Source: Manis javanica (taxonomy: Eukaryota; Chordata; Mammalia; Pholidota; Manidae). From it: a DNA stretch of 64,000 bases. Within the stretch, counting starts at the first letter, position 1, and each line of letters opens with the position of its first letter. Position numbers and translations under genes: made by a program. Below are positions 22,601 through 33,741 of the stretch, one piece after another. The DNA lies in assembly GCF_040802235.1 (NCBI RefSeq), contig NC_133169.1, forward strand, positions 42,353,034 through 42,417,033, given 5' to 3'. The notes beneath the pieces are model-generated. The model worked only from the letters and a program-made list of their open reading frames with translations, ran no database searches and was not told the DNA's origin.

Positions 22601-25600
22601 AAAGAAAAAATAGTATTTCAATAGCGCACCCCTATGGATATTAGATTCTGAGACTGTTCACTGTGAACTGGGCTGGATCCTGAATTCGTTGGGTTTCCTC
22701 CAATACTGTCTATGACTCTCCAACTATTGTTTCTAATTTTATCCCATCTTTTTGAATTAGAGTCATTAAAAGTAAAACTGCTCTTTTTCCATGAAGCCCT
22801 GAAAGCTAAAACTAGGTTATGTGATACACACTTCAAAGGAGTCACCAAGACCCCCCATGTTAGACAGTCTGTGCCACAGCTGCTTAGGGGCCACTCAGGA
22901 CATTCAAACTGCTGGCCAGGGAAACCTGTCCGGCTGCCACTGCCTGCATTTACCTGTGTGAAGACGCCTGCATCCCGACATCTAGACACCTCCCTGGCAG
23001 TACTCAGGTACAGACACTGGATTGCTGATTTGCTCCCACCATTAACTTTGTTTTCTTTTGTTCCTGTTTAGATACCTCTTATTAATTACTTGATTGCTTA
23101 CACAATGCAGGTCTCACTTCGGGGCCCCACCTGCAGGACTGCTTAGATGTATTTTTCTTTTAAATCAAGAAACACCTCAGATGTGTAAGGTGGTTTTACA
23201 AAATACGTGCCATTAGGTATTTTGCTCTCTGCTCAGGACATTTCTGTGCTCTTACTGGTTCTGTATACTTTCCTGATAATGAAGCCAATAAAAGATGATG
23301 CTCTAAATAATCTGTCCCAGGATATTCATGAAATTGATCATTTAAGTATGGATAAAGCTCCTGCACACTGCTTGGGTGTCTCTGCCACAAACCTGGCATC
23401 CTTTACTATTCATCAGCATTTGTGTCATTCTAGGGATAAGCATGTGCTGCTGTGGAATGCATTACTATTGGGGACAGCTACTCAGGACTCTGTATTAAGG
23501 AATAAACGACTACAAAACACCTTTGATGGCTCAAAGGTGGACAATTGCAGAAGAGGGGTTGGAAAAATGTAAGACCCACTGTAGCATAAGTGATCCTTTG
23601 AAACTTGAACAAAGTGAAGACATTTTGTTTAAAAACACTGTTTTAGAACATGTTGCTGGGCTGTGGTCCTAGATGGCAGTTCCAGGAGATCCTCCCTGTT
23701 CCTGTAACTAGGGCAAGGTGTGAAGAATGCAGAATTGTTTTGTGTCTGAAGAGAAACATCAAGATGTGAAGAAGTTCTGTGATTCCCTACTTTTCTATAC
23801 ACAGTGATTTGCATTCCAGTGCATAGCACCCTTGTCCTGTTCCCTGATAAAATCTATCCTAGCAGCAGCATGTGGGGAAGTGGCAAGGGAACGGCACTAC
23901 CCACAGTGTCACCGACCTCTCCGTAAACAGCCCCTTGATAAAACTCAGTGGCTCACCAGGCTGGTCTTGTCCAAGTCTTGCTTTGGCCCACCAGGATCCC
24001 TCACAATCAGGGTAGGAATTACTTTTACATCCCTCTTGGAAATTCATTTAACAAAGCATGCTTAGAGAACTGAAATAATAGGAGATTTGGGGAGGTACTT
24101 GTTCCTCCCTAACCTGTGTAAGCAGACTGCGAAGGACCAGCTGGCCTGGAGTGGGACATGCCTTGCTTGTCTACTGCAGGACGGTCAATACTGAGCAGGA
24201 GAGATGAGGCTGTCCAGGTGCCCATTCAGTGAAACATGAAGGATTCTCTACTTAAGGAACTTAGTAAGAAGTTGCAACAAGTTCTGGGAAGAATATTAAT
24301 TTTCATTAGCAAACAGGACTTTCCATTTGATCTAAAAAATTAAAATCTAAGCCCATGCCTAATCCAAGCCACATGAATACATTACATAAAAGCATATTCT
24401 ACATATCAGGGGAAACCATCATTTACGACACAGACTTGTTGCCTAACGTTCTTGCCTCCTACAGTCTCATGTCGAAACTATTCATCTGTCTGTCACTCAC
24501 TCTGTATCCTGATTTACTAAGGATTCAGGAAAAGAGCCATTATCAGTCTGGATATAAGGCCTATGTGATCTTCTCAATAAACAAAACTAATTATAATCTG
24601 GAGGGTGAAAATTTTGGTCTCCTCTAACCACATGCTACTAGTAAAATCTCTCTGGATTCACTAACATGTTCCATGGTTTCTTGCGTTATAACAGGTAAAT
24701 AAATAGACATGAGCAAGGTGGGGTGAGGGGGACAGGGCTAGTGTTCACATTCATCCAGATGCTTGCTTATATTCTACAAATTCTGCGTAAGCTCTTCCTA
24801 TGGGATGTGGAGGGAGACTATAGATAACAGGCTGGCCAAAATCAGCTAATTACAACATGGAGGAGAGATGGACCCAAATGTCATCCAAAATCTATTTCCA
24901 TAGTAAGAAATCACACTTCTCCATTATTAACATAGTACAAATCACACATACCCAGGATATGATGGTTCCAAGGGGAATCAAATACAGGTGAAAATCCCCC
25001 TGCCTGGTGTGAGGGTGGAGTGAGCCTGAGCCCCAGGAGGACTTCACCTGTCACCTTTGAGACCAAATATTAAACAGGCCCCCTCTTGTTCTCAGTGGGA
25101 CCCACCCCAGGCCTGCCCAGACCCAGCTCCCCAGGTGTGTACTCTTCCCTTTTTCACCCCTAAAACTCCAAATACATGTTTAATGCTCAATGGATTTTCT
25201 GTGCCCATTATATTCTTTCTCACAAAAACACCAAGAACCCTTCTCTTGGAAAACATGGGAGGGTCTATAGTAAGACAGTTTCCATCTGTTCATTGCTATG
25301 GAAACACAGCTGAGGAGAAGAAAAAATAAGTATCTCACATGTTAATATGTATATTCTCACCAAAGGGGCTGCTCTCCTTTCTCTTATGTAATTACAAGTT
25401 GGATGCCCTCATATTTTGTATGCGCCATTTTGAAATACTGAGACTTGTTTTTAATGACCATTTTGGCATGCAGTTTGCAGTGTTAGAATCCACAATACTG
25501 TGAAGAAAGTTTAAAATAGTGATTCCAACACTGTAATATCTTGGTCATCCTCCAGCACATCACCAGTCTCTTGCTCAGCCACACAGAAATGTCAGAGTTT

Positions 25601-27135
25601 GTACACAGAACACAACAAACCCAAGGACAAGAGTAATAGCTATCTGACTGACTATACGATGCCATGGAACCCGCACACCCCTGTTCTGGGACTGAGGCAC
25701 CGTCATGTGCCGGGCAGCCTCCGCAGCCACCAGAAATCACAGCTTCTCTGAATTTGGGCCAACCTTATCATTTTTTTCCTGAGTCTTCCACACCCAACAG
25801 CCAGCAGCTTATATGCCCTTCTATATTTCCTTCCATCTGTCCAGTACCTCTTTCATATACGATCAATGTCAGTCTGTTTTTAAAGTAATCAACATAAAAT
25901 GCCAAGGGATTTAGAGACACAGTAGTTAGCAAAACTTAATGAATTCATTCACCCCCTTTAGTGTGTCCTGAACTTTAAAGGAATGCCTAATGTAAACCTG
26001 CATAGGTGTCCACATTGCTGTTACACTGCCAGGTACATCCCGTGAGAATTTGCTCAGGAGGTTGACAACTTATCAGGCCCGCATTTCTCAGGTGATCATA
26101 AATTTCAAGGAAGAGAGAAGATAGGACAGAATCAGATTTCAGGGTGGTTTATGCAACACAGTGATAACACCAAGATCACAAAGAATATTACATTTCAATA
26201 AGTGGTGACACATTAAATGAATATTTGAGTACTTGAAATATAAAATAAACAACTGGTTAGGTTTTAAAGATTTTATTCAATTTTGTATGATAATGTAGTT
26301 AACAAAAGCCATGAAGTTTTTTTTAGTATAAAGAGGACCTGATTCTTTCATACCACATGCAAACTCTAAGACAGGTCATGAAATGTGAAAAAAAAATTTT
26401 TAAAAACTAAAATTATAAGAGTAGAACTATTATTTTATTTCCTTCTCCAGGACAGTATGGATTTTCCCACTGTATAAAATTGAGGAACAGGCACTTGACC
26501 AGCTACTACTATGAATAAACCTGGAATGCTGCAAATGATGTATTTCAGGGCAATGCTGAATTTTGGAAAAGGAAATTGTTTCCGAAGCCTGACAGGCAGT
26601 GCCAACAGCCTAGCTGATGTAGAACAAGTGCATATGATGAAACTCATTTTACAAGATTTGAACATGACTTGGAAAATCAGTAACAGTCCAGCAAAGGAGC
26701 TAACATATGTCTTGAATAATATAAACACATTCACTAGTGATATAGGAAGGACAGAATGCAGAAAAGAGGAGGAGAGAAGATAATGAATGCCAAAGAGTGA
26801 AAAGAGAATCAGAAATGCAGAGAGAGACCATCTGACGGGGGACTGAACCTGGAAGCAAACTGGGATTCCCAGGTTGGGGCAAACTGTGGAGAAAATGATC
26901 AATGATTGTAGATAAAGCAAGGAATCATGTAAGCAGTAACACAGAGAGAAAACCTACTTGTTTCCAGAGATGACAGGATGTGGGGATGGAGTGGGAATGG
27001 CACCCAGTCACCCCAGAAACATCAGCCCCCTAATCACTCTGAACACAGGTGATGGACTGCAAGGCAAAGCACAGTCAGGTTTCAGGGATTTTAGTCTGTG
27101 TAATTGGGGAACATTAGTGCCAAAAATACATGGCT
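22600..27135. other. Unassigned region
   Basis: No gene or repeat was recognised. Open frames of moderate length exist at 22712-23071, 23207-23572 and 26435-26920, but none shows a family motif and both strands are similarly open. CG content is higher at 22200-22480 and 22840-23000 than in the rest. Confidence 0.45.
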
Positions 27136-27141
27136 GCTGAT

Positions 27142-27145
<4 letters not shown>

Positions 27146-27195
<50 letters not shown>

Positions 27196-27200
27196 TGTGT
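27146..27200. repeat. (TG)n microsatellite
   Basis: Around 27 TG units with one TA interruption. It lies at the left end of block A. A decayed version (GTGTGTATGGGGTGTGTCTG) sits at the matching place in block C near 56152. Confidence 0.97.
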
Positions 27201-27666
27201 TATAAGATGATGCTTCCAGTTTTCAATATGTTCAAGGTAAGATGACAGTAATATGCTGAACTGAATTAGATATCTAAATCAGAGATAAAGTAAAATCATC
27301 CTCCTTTGAAGAGACAGGTAGATATGAGAAAGTACAGGATCACAAAAACAGGGAGAAAAGCAGATAAATACATAGTAATTTGAAAGAAATATTGAAAGAC
27401 AGGATAGAGTGAAATAATGTTATGGAAACATAGACTCAGCAGTCAATTACATAAGGGAATACAAAGATCTATGGATAGATGTAGATTTAAAAAGTAGACA
27501 AAAATATAGGCATAATATAAGTAAGGTATGATATGGATGTGAACGTAAGTCCAAATTAATTTAAAAGGCTCAGTTTACACATATTAGTGTAAGTTGTGAA
27601 TTCTGCTGTTCATGAAAATGTTTATTTTGGGCTGATATACCTTAAGTTCAATTTGAGTGATATAGG

Positions 27667-27668
<2 letters not shown>

Positions 27669-27700
<32 letters not shown>

Positions 27701-27722
27701 TATACACACACATACACATATG
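27669..27722. repeat. (TA)n(CA)n microsatellite
   Basis: An alternating TA run grades into CA/TA units. It is much longer here than at the matching position in copy C, where it is essentially absent. Confidence 0.95.
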
Positions 27723-27906
27723 TATAAACATATCCATATGTAGACTTACAGATAGACTAAGTTTGTATGTTTTCATGTCTATAAATTTTCATGTGCCTAT
27801 ATTCTGTGTCAATTAAAAATGATTTTCTGTGAATTCTTACTATAAATTCATTGTAAAATGAGTACTGAGTCTATATGTTTTATTTCTACACTCACTGTAA
27901 ACATGA

Positions 27907-28823
27907 TCAGTGACATAAGACCCTGCCGAGTGCCCCTTTCACCTCTGTGTTCCTCAAGCTGTAGATCATGGGGTTTAGCATTGGGGTGATAACCCCGTAG
28001 AGCATGGCGATGAGTCTGGGGAGTGTGACTTGAAGAGGGACGAATGTAGGTGAAGACGGCTGTGCCATAGAACAAACAGACCACCAGGAGGCGGGAGGCA
28101 CATGTGGAGAAGGCTTTGCACTTCCCTTCCACCAACTGGATCTTTAGGATGGTGGATATGATATAAATATAAGAGATGAAGGTGGTTAGGAAGGCACCAA
28201 TTCCCAAGATACTTGATACTACAAACATAAGCATTTCTTCCATGTAGGTGGATGAGCAGGAGAGGGCCACCACTGGGGGGATGTCACAGTAGTACTGGTT
28301 AACCCGATTGGACTTGCAAAAAGACAGACAGAATGTGGAGACTGTATGGAAGAGGGAATGGAGAAACCCTGCTGCCCAGGTCCTAGCTGTCAGCTGGGCA
28401 CAGTGAGCCTTGGTCATGATGAGGGTGGAACGGAGGGGGAAGCAGATGGCCATGTACCAGTCATAAGCCATGACAGCAAGAAGGAAGACCTCAGCCTTTT
28501 TCCAGGGCCACCAGGAAATAAAGCTGCAAAGCACAGCCCAGGAAGGAAATGCTGTAATTCCCAGTCAGGAGGTTGTCCAGCATCTTGGGGACAGTAGTTG
28601 ATGAGCAGAATATGTCTATGAGGGACAGATTAGCCAGAAAATAATACATGGGTGTGTGCAGCTTCTTCTCCATCCCGATGGCCAACAGAATGGCTCCGTT
28701 TCCCACCAAGATGGCCTGGTAGGTGAAGGCAAAGACCGTAAAGAGAGGATAGCGCACCTCGGGGAGTTCAGAGAGCCCCGTGAGGATAAAGTGAGTCACA
28801 GGGGTGAGATTGTAGCTGTCCAT
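27907..28823 (-). pseudogene. Olfactory receptor pseudogene, class II (copy A)
   Basis: This is a seven-helix G-protein-coupled odorant receptor, intronless as usual. The start is taken at the Met before DSYNLTP at 28823. An NxS/T glycosylation context is not obvious beyond NLT near residue 4. TM1 carries the GN motif (LVGNGAILL), then KKLHTPMYYFLANLS at the first inner loop, and MAYDWYMAIC at the end of TM3, where the canonical Arg of DRY is Trp. Helix 7 has [12 protein letters not shown]. Two breaks disable it: an extra base near 28500 just before TM3, and a deletion near 28030 between TM6 and TM7. Its sister at 56859-57795 is broken elsewhere. The subfamily was not assigned. Confidence 0.95.
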
Positions 28824-29269
28824 CCACGGGGGTCTTTCTGGACCCCGTCTCCACAGGGGTATTTCTGGAGGGAAGGAAGGCAAAAAATGGGTTAGAGAAA
28901 AAAGCAAAGGAGACTATTTGTTAGAAATTTGGAAAATCATTGTTATGTACTTGATGATGAATATGTTAGCCATACTTTAATTTGAGATTCTAACTATTAG
29001 AACTACAGTTAAAAACACCTGCTGCTTTCATTCCATTTCCTGGAATACTCATCCTCATTTCCCTACAATGAGGCAGCCCTCTGAGATCAGTAAAAACCAT
29101 GTGGACACTTGACTAGTATTTGGGATTTCACAATTCCATGATAGCCGCCTGTGTGTTTTTCACACCCATTTGAGCATTTACCTTCTATTACGTTTGTTAT
29201 TTCATTGTATACAATTCTATGTACTATCTCAATTCTAAGAACCTCGAAGGCAGAAGCTATGTATTTTCT

Positions 29270-29560
29270 TTTTATAATATACTTCTTATGCAATATTATA
29301 TAGGTTTCAGATATACAATTCAGTGACTAAATAATTACACACATTACTAGATGCTTGCCTTAGTAAGTGTAGATGCCCCTATTACCATACCATAATATTA
29401 CAGTATTATTGGTTATATTCTCTATTTTGTAACTCCATTCCTCTGACTTATTCATTTTATAATTTGAAGTTTGTATCTCTTTATCCCCTTCATTTTTTTC
29501 ACCCATTCTCCCACCCCCTGATTTCACTCATATGTACAACAAAAACCCCCACAAACAATA
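29270..29560 (-). mobile_element. L1 3' UTR fragment, antisense (in block A)
   Basis: The plus strand shows the typical reverse complement of a laurasiatherian L1 3' UTR: ggtttcagatatacaattc, then the 'ttatccccttcattt' and 'cacccattctcccaccccc' stretches. Equivalent fragments are at 58270-58540 in block C and, from its right part, at 46525-46560 in block B, so the insertion predates the duplication. Confidence 0.8.
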
Positions 29561-29829
29561 GTAAATAAATATATTGTATATAAAATTAATAACTGCTAGC
29601 AACTAGCAGGCATATAATAAAAGAATAATTAACTTTTTCTGTTGTTGCTGCATAGAAGAATGAATGGTGTCTCCTACTTAGACAAAGTGTATATACTGGT
29701 AAGAATAAATATGAAAATGCCTCCATAACCTGGAAATTAATCATTTATGAATTTTAAAAGGTATTTTTCAGGCATTAGTATAGTTCGATAAATTTAAATA
29801 GTTGATAAAGTAGTTTCAACAACAACAAA

Positions 29830-30130
29830 AAAACAAAAATAGGTTCACAACAGAGAATACATTGCTGGTTACCACGGGTGACAAATGAAATAAGTAAATA
29901 GGATAAAGAGTTATAAACTTCAAGTTATAAATAATTTAGTCACAGGGATGGAAGTACAGCACAGGCAATGGAGCTAATAATATTGTATTGTATTTATGGT
30001 GACATAATAACTACACTTATCATGGTGAGGCTTTGGTACCATAAACAACTGATGGATCATTTTGTTGTTCATCTGAAACCAACATCGTTTTTAATCATCT
30101 ATATTTCAACAAAAACATTTTAAGGAATAA
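29830..30130 (+). mobile_element. L1 3' end, sense (in block A)
   Basis: The sequence reads through the classic L1 3' UTR in sense: 'cacagggatggaagtacagca', 'ttatggtgacataataac', 'catctgaaaccaacat', ending in an A-rich stretch. The same piece is present at about 46860-47110 (B) and 58800-59070 (C). Confidence 0.85.
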
Positions 30131-30844
30131 AGGAAGAATAAAATGGCTGATAGTGTCTAAAGGTGAAGAAACTAGAAAAATAGATTGACATCATATTCAG
30201 TTCTCATTCTCCTTAAAACAAACATTCCAACATGTGTCTAATTATTCAAGGAACTATGAGGTCATAAAACTTATGGGTGATTGAGGCTCTTGTTCATAGC
30301 AACTCCTTTAATTTTTAAATTGCATTTGTATGTATTTTAAAATAGCTAATAATCATAATGTTCAAGACTATTTATAAAAACCACTTAACTAAAGCTCTAA
30401 CAATCAGTACTTTTATGGATGGTTCTGTTACATTGAAAATCATATAACTTTTTAATACCAGATGTGGGTGACAGATTAACAGGAAGATGATTAGATAATA
30501 AAATATAAACTTCATTTTCCATACCTCCACATTTATTTTGTCTACTGAAAATTGTTAATGATATATTTGCTCAGATAAAATGTATAGTATAAGTAATACA
30601 AATTATGTATAATGATTTATTTTTATAAATTGAATGAAATTATTTTCTGCCAACTTTTTTAATGTGGTATGTCATTATATCCTTTTCTTTCTTTCCTTCC
30701 TTTCTTCTTTCTTTCTGTCTGTCTGTCTTCTGGATGCTGCAGAACTCATTTTGGTTGACAAACCTCTTTTTTAATTTTACTATTTCTGATATATTTCTTA
30801 AGACTAATAAACTACTTAAAATCTTCTTGAGGGTTACTGTCCCT

Positions 30845-31120
30845 TAAATTTATTTAATTGAAATATAGTTAATGTACAATGTTATATTGGTGTCAGTGTA
30901 CAAAATAATGCTCTGACAATGATGTACTTTGCTAAATGCTCACCGTGATAAATGTAGATACTATCTGTAGATAATATTATAAAAATATTCCACAATATTA
31001 TTGACTACATTCCCTGGGCTGGACTTTCATCCCTGTGGATAATATTTATAATTGGAAGCCTGCACCTCTTTATCCCCTTCACCCACTTTGACCACCCTCC
31101 CATCCCTCTTCCCCATGCAG
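30845..31120 (-). mobile_element. L1 3' UTR fragment, antisense (in block A)
   Basis: This is the antisense L1 3' UTR, beginning near tttaattgaaatatagtt and ending near cccatccctcttcccc. Orthologous pieces lie at about 47795-48050 (B) and 59800-60060 (C). Confidence 0.82.
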
Positions 31121-31378
31121 TATATACAAGAATTTCAGATGTTACTTGTGGTATGATTTTACTCTTTCCTAAATCCACATTATGTCTGTGTCATACTTGG
31201 GATGAAAAGAAAATGTATTTTCATGATGTTAAAGTCATGAAATTTAGGAGAAAATGACAATGCTAACCACTAAGTGCTTAATATCATTTTCAATCAGCTT
31301 TTACTGAGTGAATTAAAATGATGGAAACAAAAACATCCACCTTCTCAAATGTCAAAGTTCTACAGATGTATACAATTT

Positions 31379-31394
31379 CAGTTCTCTACATCTT
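31379..31394. repeat. Target site duplication of the full-length L1, left copy
   Basis: CAGTTCTCTACATCTT is repeated exactly at 40371-40386. Continuing into AAT on the right, the inferred nick is TCTT/AA, close to the L1 endonuclease preference TTTT/AA. Confidence 0.93.
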
Positions 31395-31405
31395 TTTTTT
31401 TTTTT
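31393..31405 (-). terminator. Poly(A) tract 4, 3' end of the whole insertion
   Basis: Thirteen T on the plus strand, partly overlapping the TT of the left target duplication. As the outermost tail it is the one used for target-primed reverse transcription at this site. Confidence 0.88.
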
Positions 31406-31551
31406 ATAGACAATAGGAATTTATTTCTCACAGTTCTGGGGGCTGGAAGTCCAAGGTCAGGTTGGGCAAGGGCTCTCTGTCAGATTGCAGACTGTCAGCC
31501 TGGTGCTGTGTGCTCACACCGTGGAAAGGTGGGAGGATCCGTGCGAGTCCC
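31406..31551 (-). mobile_element. Transduced segment 3: MaLR-type LTR end
   Basis: On the minus strand the sequence reads 'cttggacttccagcccccag' then AACTGTGAGAAATAAATTCC. This is the typical 3' end of mammalian apparent LTR retrotransposon (MST/THE1/MLT1-type) LTRs. AATAAA at 31420-31425 is about 15 bases before the last poly(A) tract. It gives a simple reason for where the final read-through transcript ended. Confidence 0.75.
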
Positions 31552-31568
31552 TTTTTTTTTTTTTTTTT
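31552..31568 (-). terminator. Poly(A) tract 3 of the L1 tail
   Basis: Seventeen T on the plus strand, with AATAAA (minus strand) at 31587-31592 upstream in the transcript sense. Confidence 0.88.
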
Positions 31569-33214
31569 GAGAGGGCATCTCTCATATTTATTGATCAAAT
31601 GGTTGTTAACAACAATAAAATTCTGTATAGAGGGGTCAATGCTCAATGTACAATCATTAATCCATCTCAAGCCTAATTCTCGTCAGTCTCCAATCTTCTG
31701 AAGCATAACGAACAAGTTCTTACATGGTGAATGAATTCTCACATAGTGAATAAATTCTTACATGGTGAACAGTACAAGGGCATTCATCACAGAAACTTTC
31801 GGTTTTGATCACACATTATGAACTATAAACAATCAGGTCAAATATGAATATTCGTTTGATTTTTATATTTGATTTATATGTGGATCCCACATTTCTCCCT
31901 TTATTTTTATTATTATTTTTATTTTTAATAAAATGCTGAAGTGGTAGGTAGATACAAGATAAAGGTAGAAAACATAGTTTAGTGCTGTAAGAGGGCAAAT
32001 GTAGATGATCAGGTGTGTGCCTATGGACTAAGAATTAATCCAAGCTAGACAAGGGCAGCAAAACATCCACGGATGCAGAAGATTTCTCTCAAAACAGGGG
32101 GGTTGAGGTTCTGAGCCTCACCTCTGTTGATCCCCAATTTCTCACCAGATGGCCCCCCTGCGACTGTGCCTGTCTTAGGTTGTTCCTCCCTTGAGGAATC
32201 TTACCCGTCTCTGGCTAACCAGTCATCTTCCGGTGCAATACAGGGAAATGTAAAGTTGGTAAGTGAGAGAGAAGCAATATTGTTTGAAAAGGTTAGCTTT
32301 TCACTTCTTTGCAGATTTATGCCCTGTGGCTTCTATGCCCAGCACTTGTGTCGAGGTATCTTTACCACCTGGAGGAATTATGATACTCGGTAAATTCGAT
32401 ATGAGGCACGAATTCTATTTAAGGGTTGTAATTAGGAAGGAAGAAGAAATGCTATAGAGGTAGCACATGGAAGAAAACATGGGAGGATAGATTATTTCTT
32501 TGACATATCTTCTTGTAGAGTACCTTAAGCATGTATAGGTTTTAAACTACCAACTAACTTGCGTTCACATATTAACATAATAGGAATACGGTGACATAAA
32601 CAAAGCAAATCTATAATTACCAGTCATCTCCAGTGAAGCCAAGAAAACCATTTAGGCACCCTAGGCATTTGTGAAAATTTGTCTATGATATGATGGATAT
32701 AGTCCAACTGTACTTGAACAGTCTGAGAGAAATCAGACAAATTAAAGTAACCCATTTCTGGGATCTGTTCACATCCCATATGTTCTTTTAACCATAGATA
32801 GTCTATAGTCATAAGATTTTGGACTGCTACAACTTGCACCACTCCCAACTCCTGGTTGAGTTCCAACAGTACAGATACGGTCAAATTCGTTGTCTCACTG
32901 TATGCACATGCCAGCCTAGACATCTCCCTCCTCATTCCTATGGCAAGTCCAGGAAATGGTGGGGTGGATGCAGCCACAACCGCAGCATCACCCGGATCCC
33001 TGTGGAGGCTTTTTGATGATCATCCCCTGGCACAAGTCCTCCAGAGAGTGCTGATGCTGGAAGCTCCTCCTCATATCATATCTTAGTTCATTTTCTGGGT
33101 AGCCAAGCTGGGCCTTGATCTTCTGCATAGAAAAAACAGACCCTTTGCCCACACTTTGACATGCCCTCTATACCACAGTGCAGAACTCATTGGAGGTCAG
33201 CACACAGGAACTGC
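31569..33214 (-). mobile_element. Transduced segment 2: ERV env-LTR-like cargo
   Basis: About 1.65 kb between two poly(T) tracts, in the same orientation as the L1. On the minus strand it begins with env-like sequence (the remnant at 32624-32977) and continues through non-coding sequence resembling a 3' LTR. It ends with AATAAA at 31587-31592, about 20 bases before poly(A) tract 3. The correct spacing of the signal and tail indicates real mRNA processing. Composition and order recall the SINE-R part of SVA, which comes from ERV-K env and LTR. Confidence 0.7.
32624..32977 (-). pseudogene. env: ERV env transmembrane-subunit remnant
   Basis: This 117-codon frame resembles the ectodomain of a retroviral transmembrane envelope subunit. 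It has a heptad-rich stretch (ELNQELGVVQVVAVQN), then IDYLWLKEHMGCEQ, then FNLSD, and a Trp-rich end (KWFSWLHW) where the membrane-proximal region would be. The usual CX6CC-type loop has lost two cysteines, with one remaining, and the frame stops before any membrane anchor. No surface subunit is attached. It is a fragment without the parts needed for fusion. The parent ERV group was not determined. A class II origin is plausible. Confidence 0.65.
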
Positions 33215-33230
33215 TTTTTTTTTTTTTTTT
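33215..33230 (-). terminator. Poly(A) tract 2 of the L1 tail
   Basis: Sixteen T on the plus strand, separating segment 1 from the ERV-derived segment 2. Confidence 0.8.
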
Positions 33231-33396
33231 ATTAAGAGAAAGGAATATTATCAGAAAAGAGTACCTCCATAGCTGATCATCTGACATCCTTTAAGTGATC
33301 AACATTAAGGATATTTAAAGCATGCGTTGATCTTTGATTTACCAATAGTTTTAACCTATCAAGGAGTAATCCCCCTTTTCTTTCTTTCTTTCTCTC
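33231..33396 (-). mobile_element. Transduced segment 1 of the L1 tail
   Basis: About 166 bp between two poly(T) tracts on the plus strand. The sequence is not recognised, and resembles neither L1 nor LTR. Its position implies it was carried as 3' flanking sequence by an earlier L1 transcript. Confidence 0.5.
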
Positions 33397-33407
33397 TTTT
33401 TTTTTTT
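33397..33407 (-). terminator. Poly(A) tract 1, end of the L1 3' UTR
   Basis: Eleven T on the plus strand, preceded by a TTTC-rich run. Taken as the poly(A) end of the core L1, because recognisable L1 3' UTR ends here and unrelated sequence follows on the minus strand. Confidence 0.6.
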
Positions 33408-33741
33408 AATCTTTAATCTACACTTACATGAAGAATACTATGTTTACTGTGCTCTCCCCTATATCAGGTCCCCCTAAAAACCACATTATGGTTACTGTCC
33501 ATCAGCTTAGCAAAATGTTGTAGAATCACTACTTGTCCTCTCTGTGTTGTACAGCCCACCCTCCCCTTTCTCCCCCCCATGCATGCTAATCATAATACAC
33601 CCCTTCTTCTTCCCCCCTCTTATCCCTCCCTGCCCACCCATCCTCCAGTTCCTTTCCCTTTGGTACCTGTTAGTCCATTTTTGGGTTCTGTAATTCTGCT
33701 GCTGTTTTGTTCCTTCAGTTTTTCCTTTGTTCTTATACTCC

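Noticed and set aside
23207-23572. A 121-codon plus-strand frame
   Set aside because: No motif or family resemblance, and no supporting context such as splice pattern or repeat identity.
26435-26920. A 161-codon minus-strand frame
   Set aside because: Hydrophobic and Leu/Ser/Phe-rich with no recognisable family feature; an open plus-strand frame overlaps it. No support as a gene.
31569-33214. Treating this stretch simply as a long L1 3' UTR
   Set aside because: It is bounded by poly(A) tracts on both sides, has its own AATAAA, and contains env-like coding, none of which is expected of a single continuous L1 3' UTR. The alternative is kept open in the findings.
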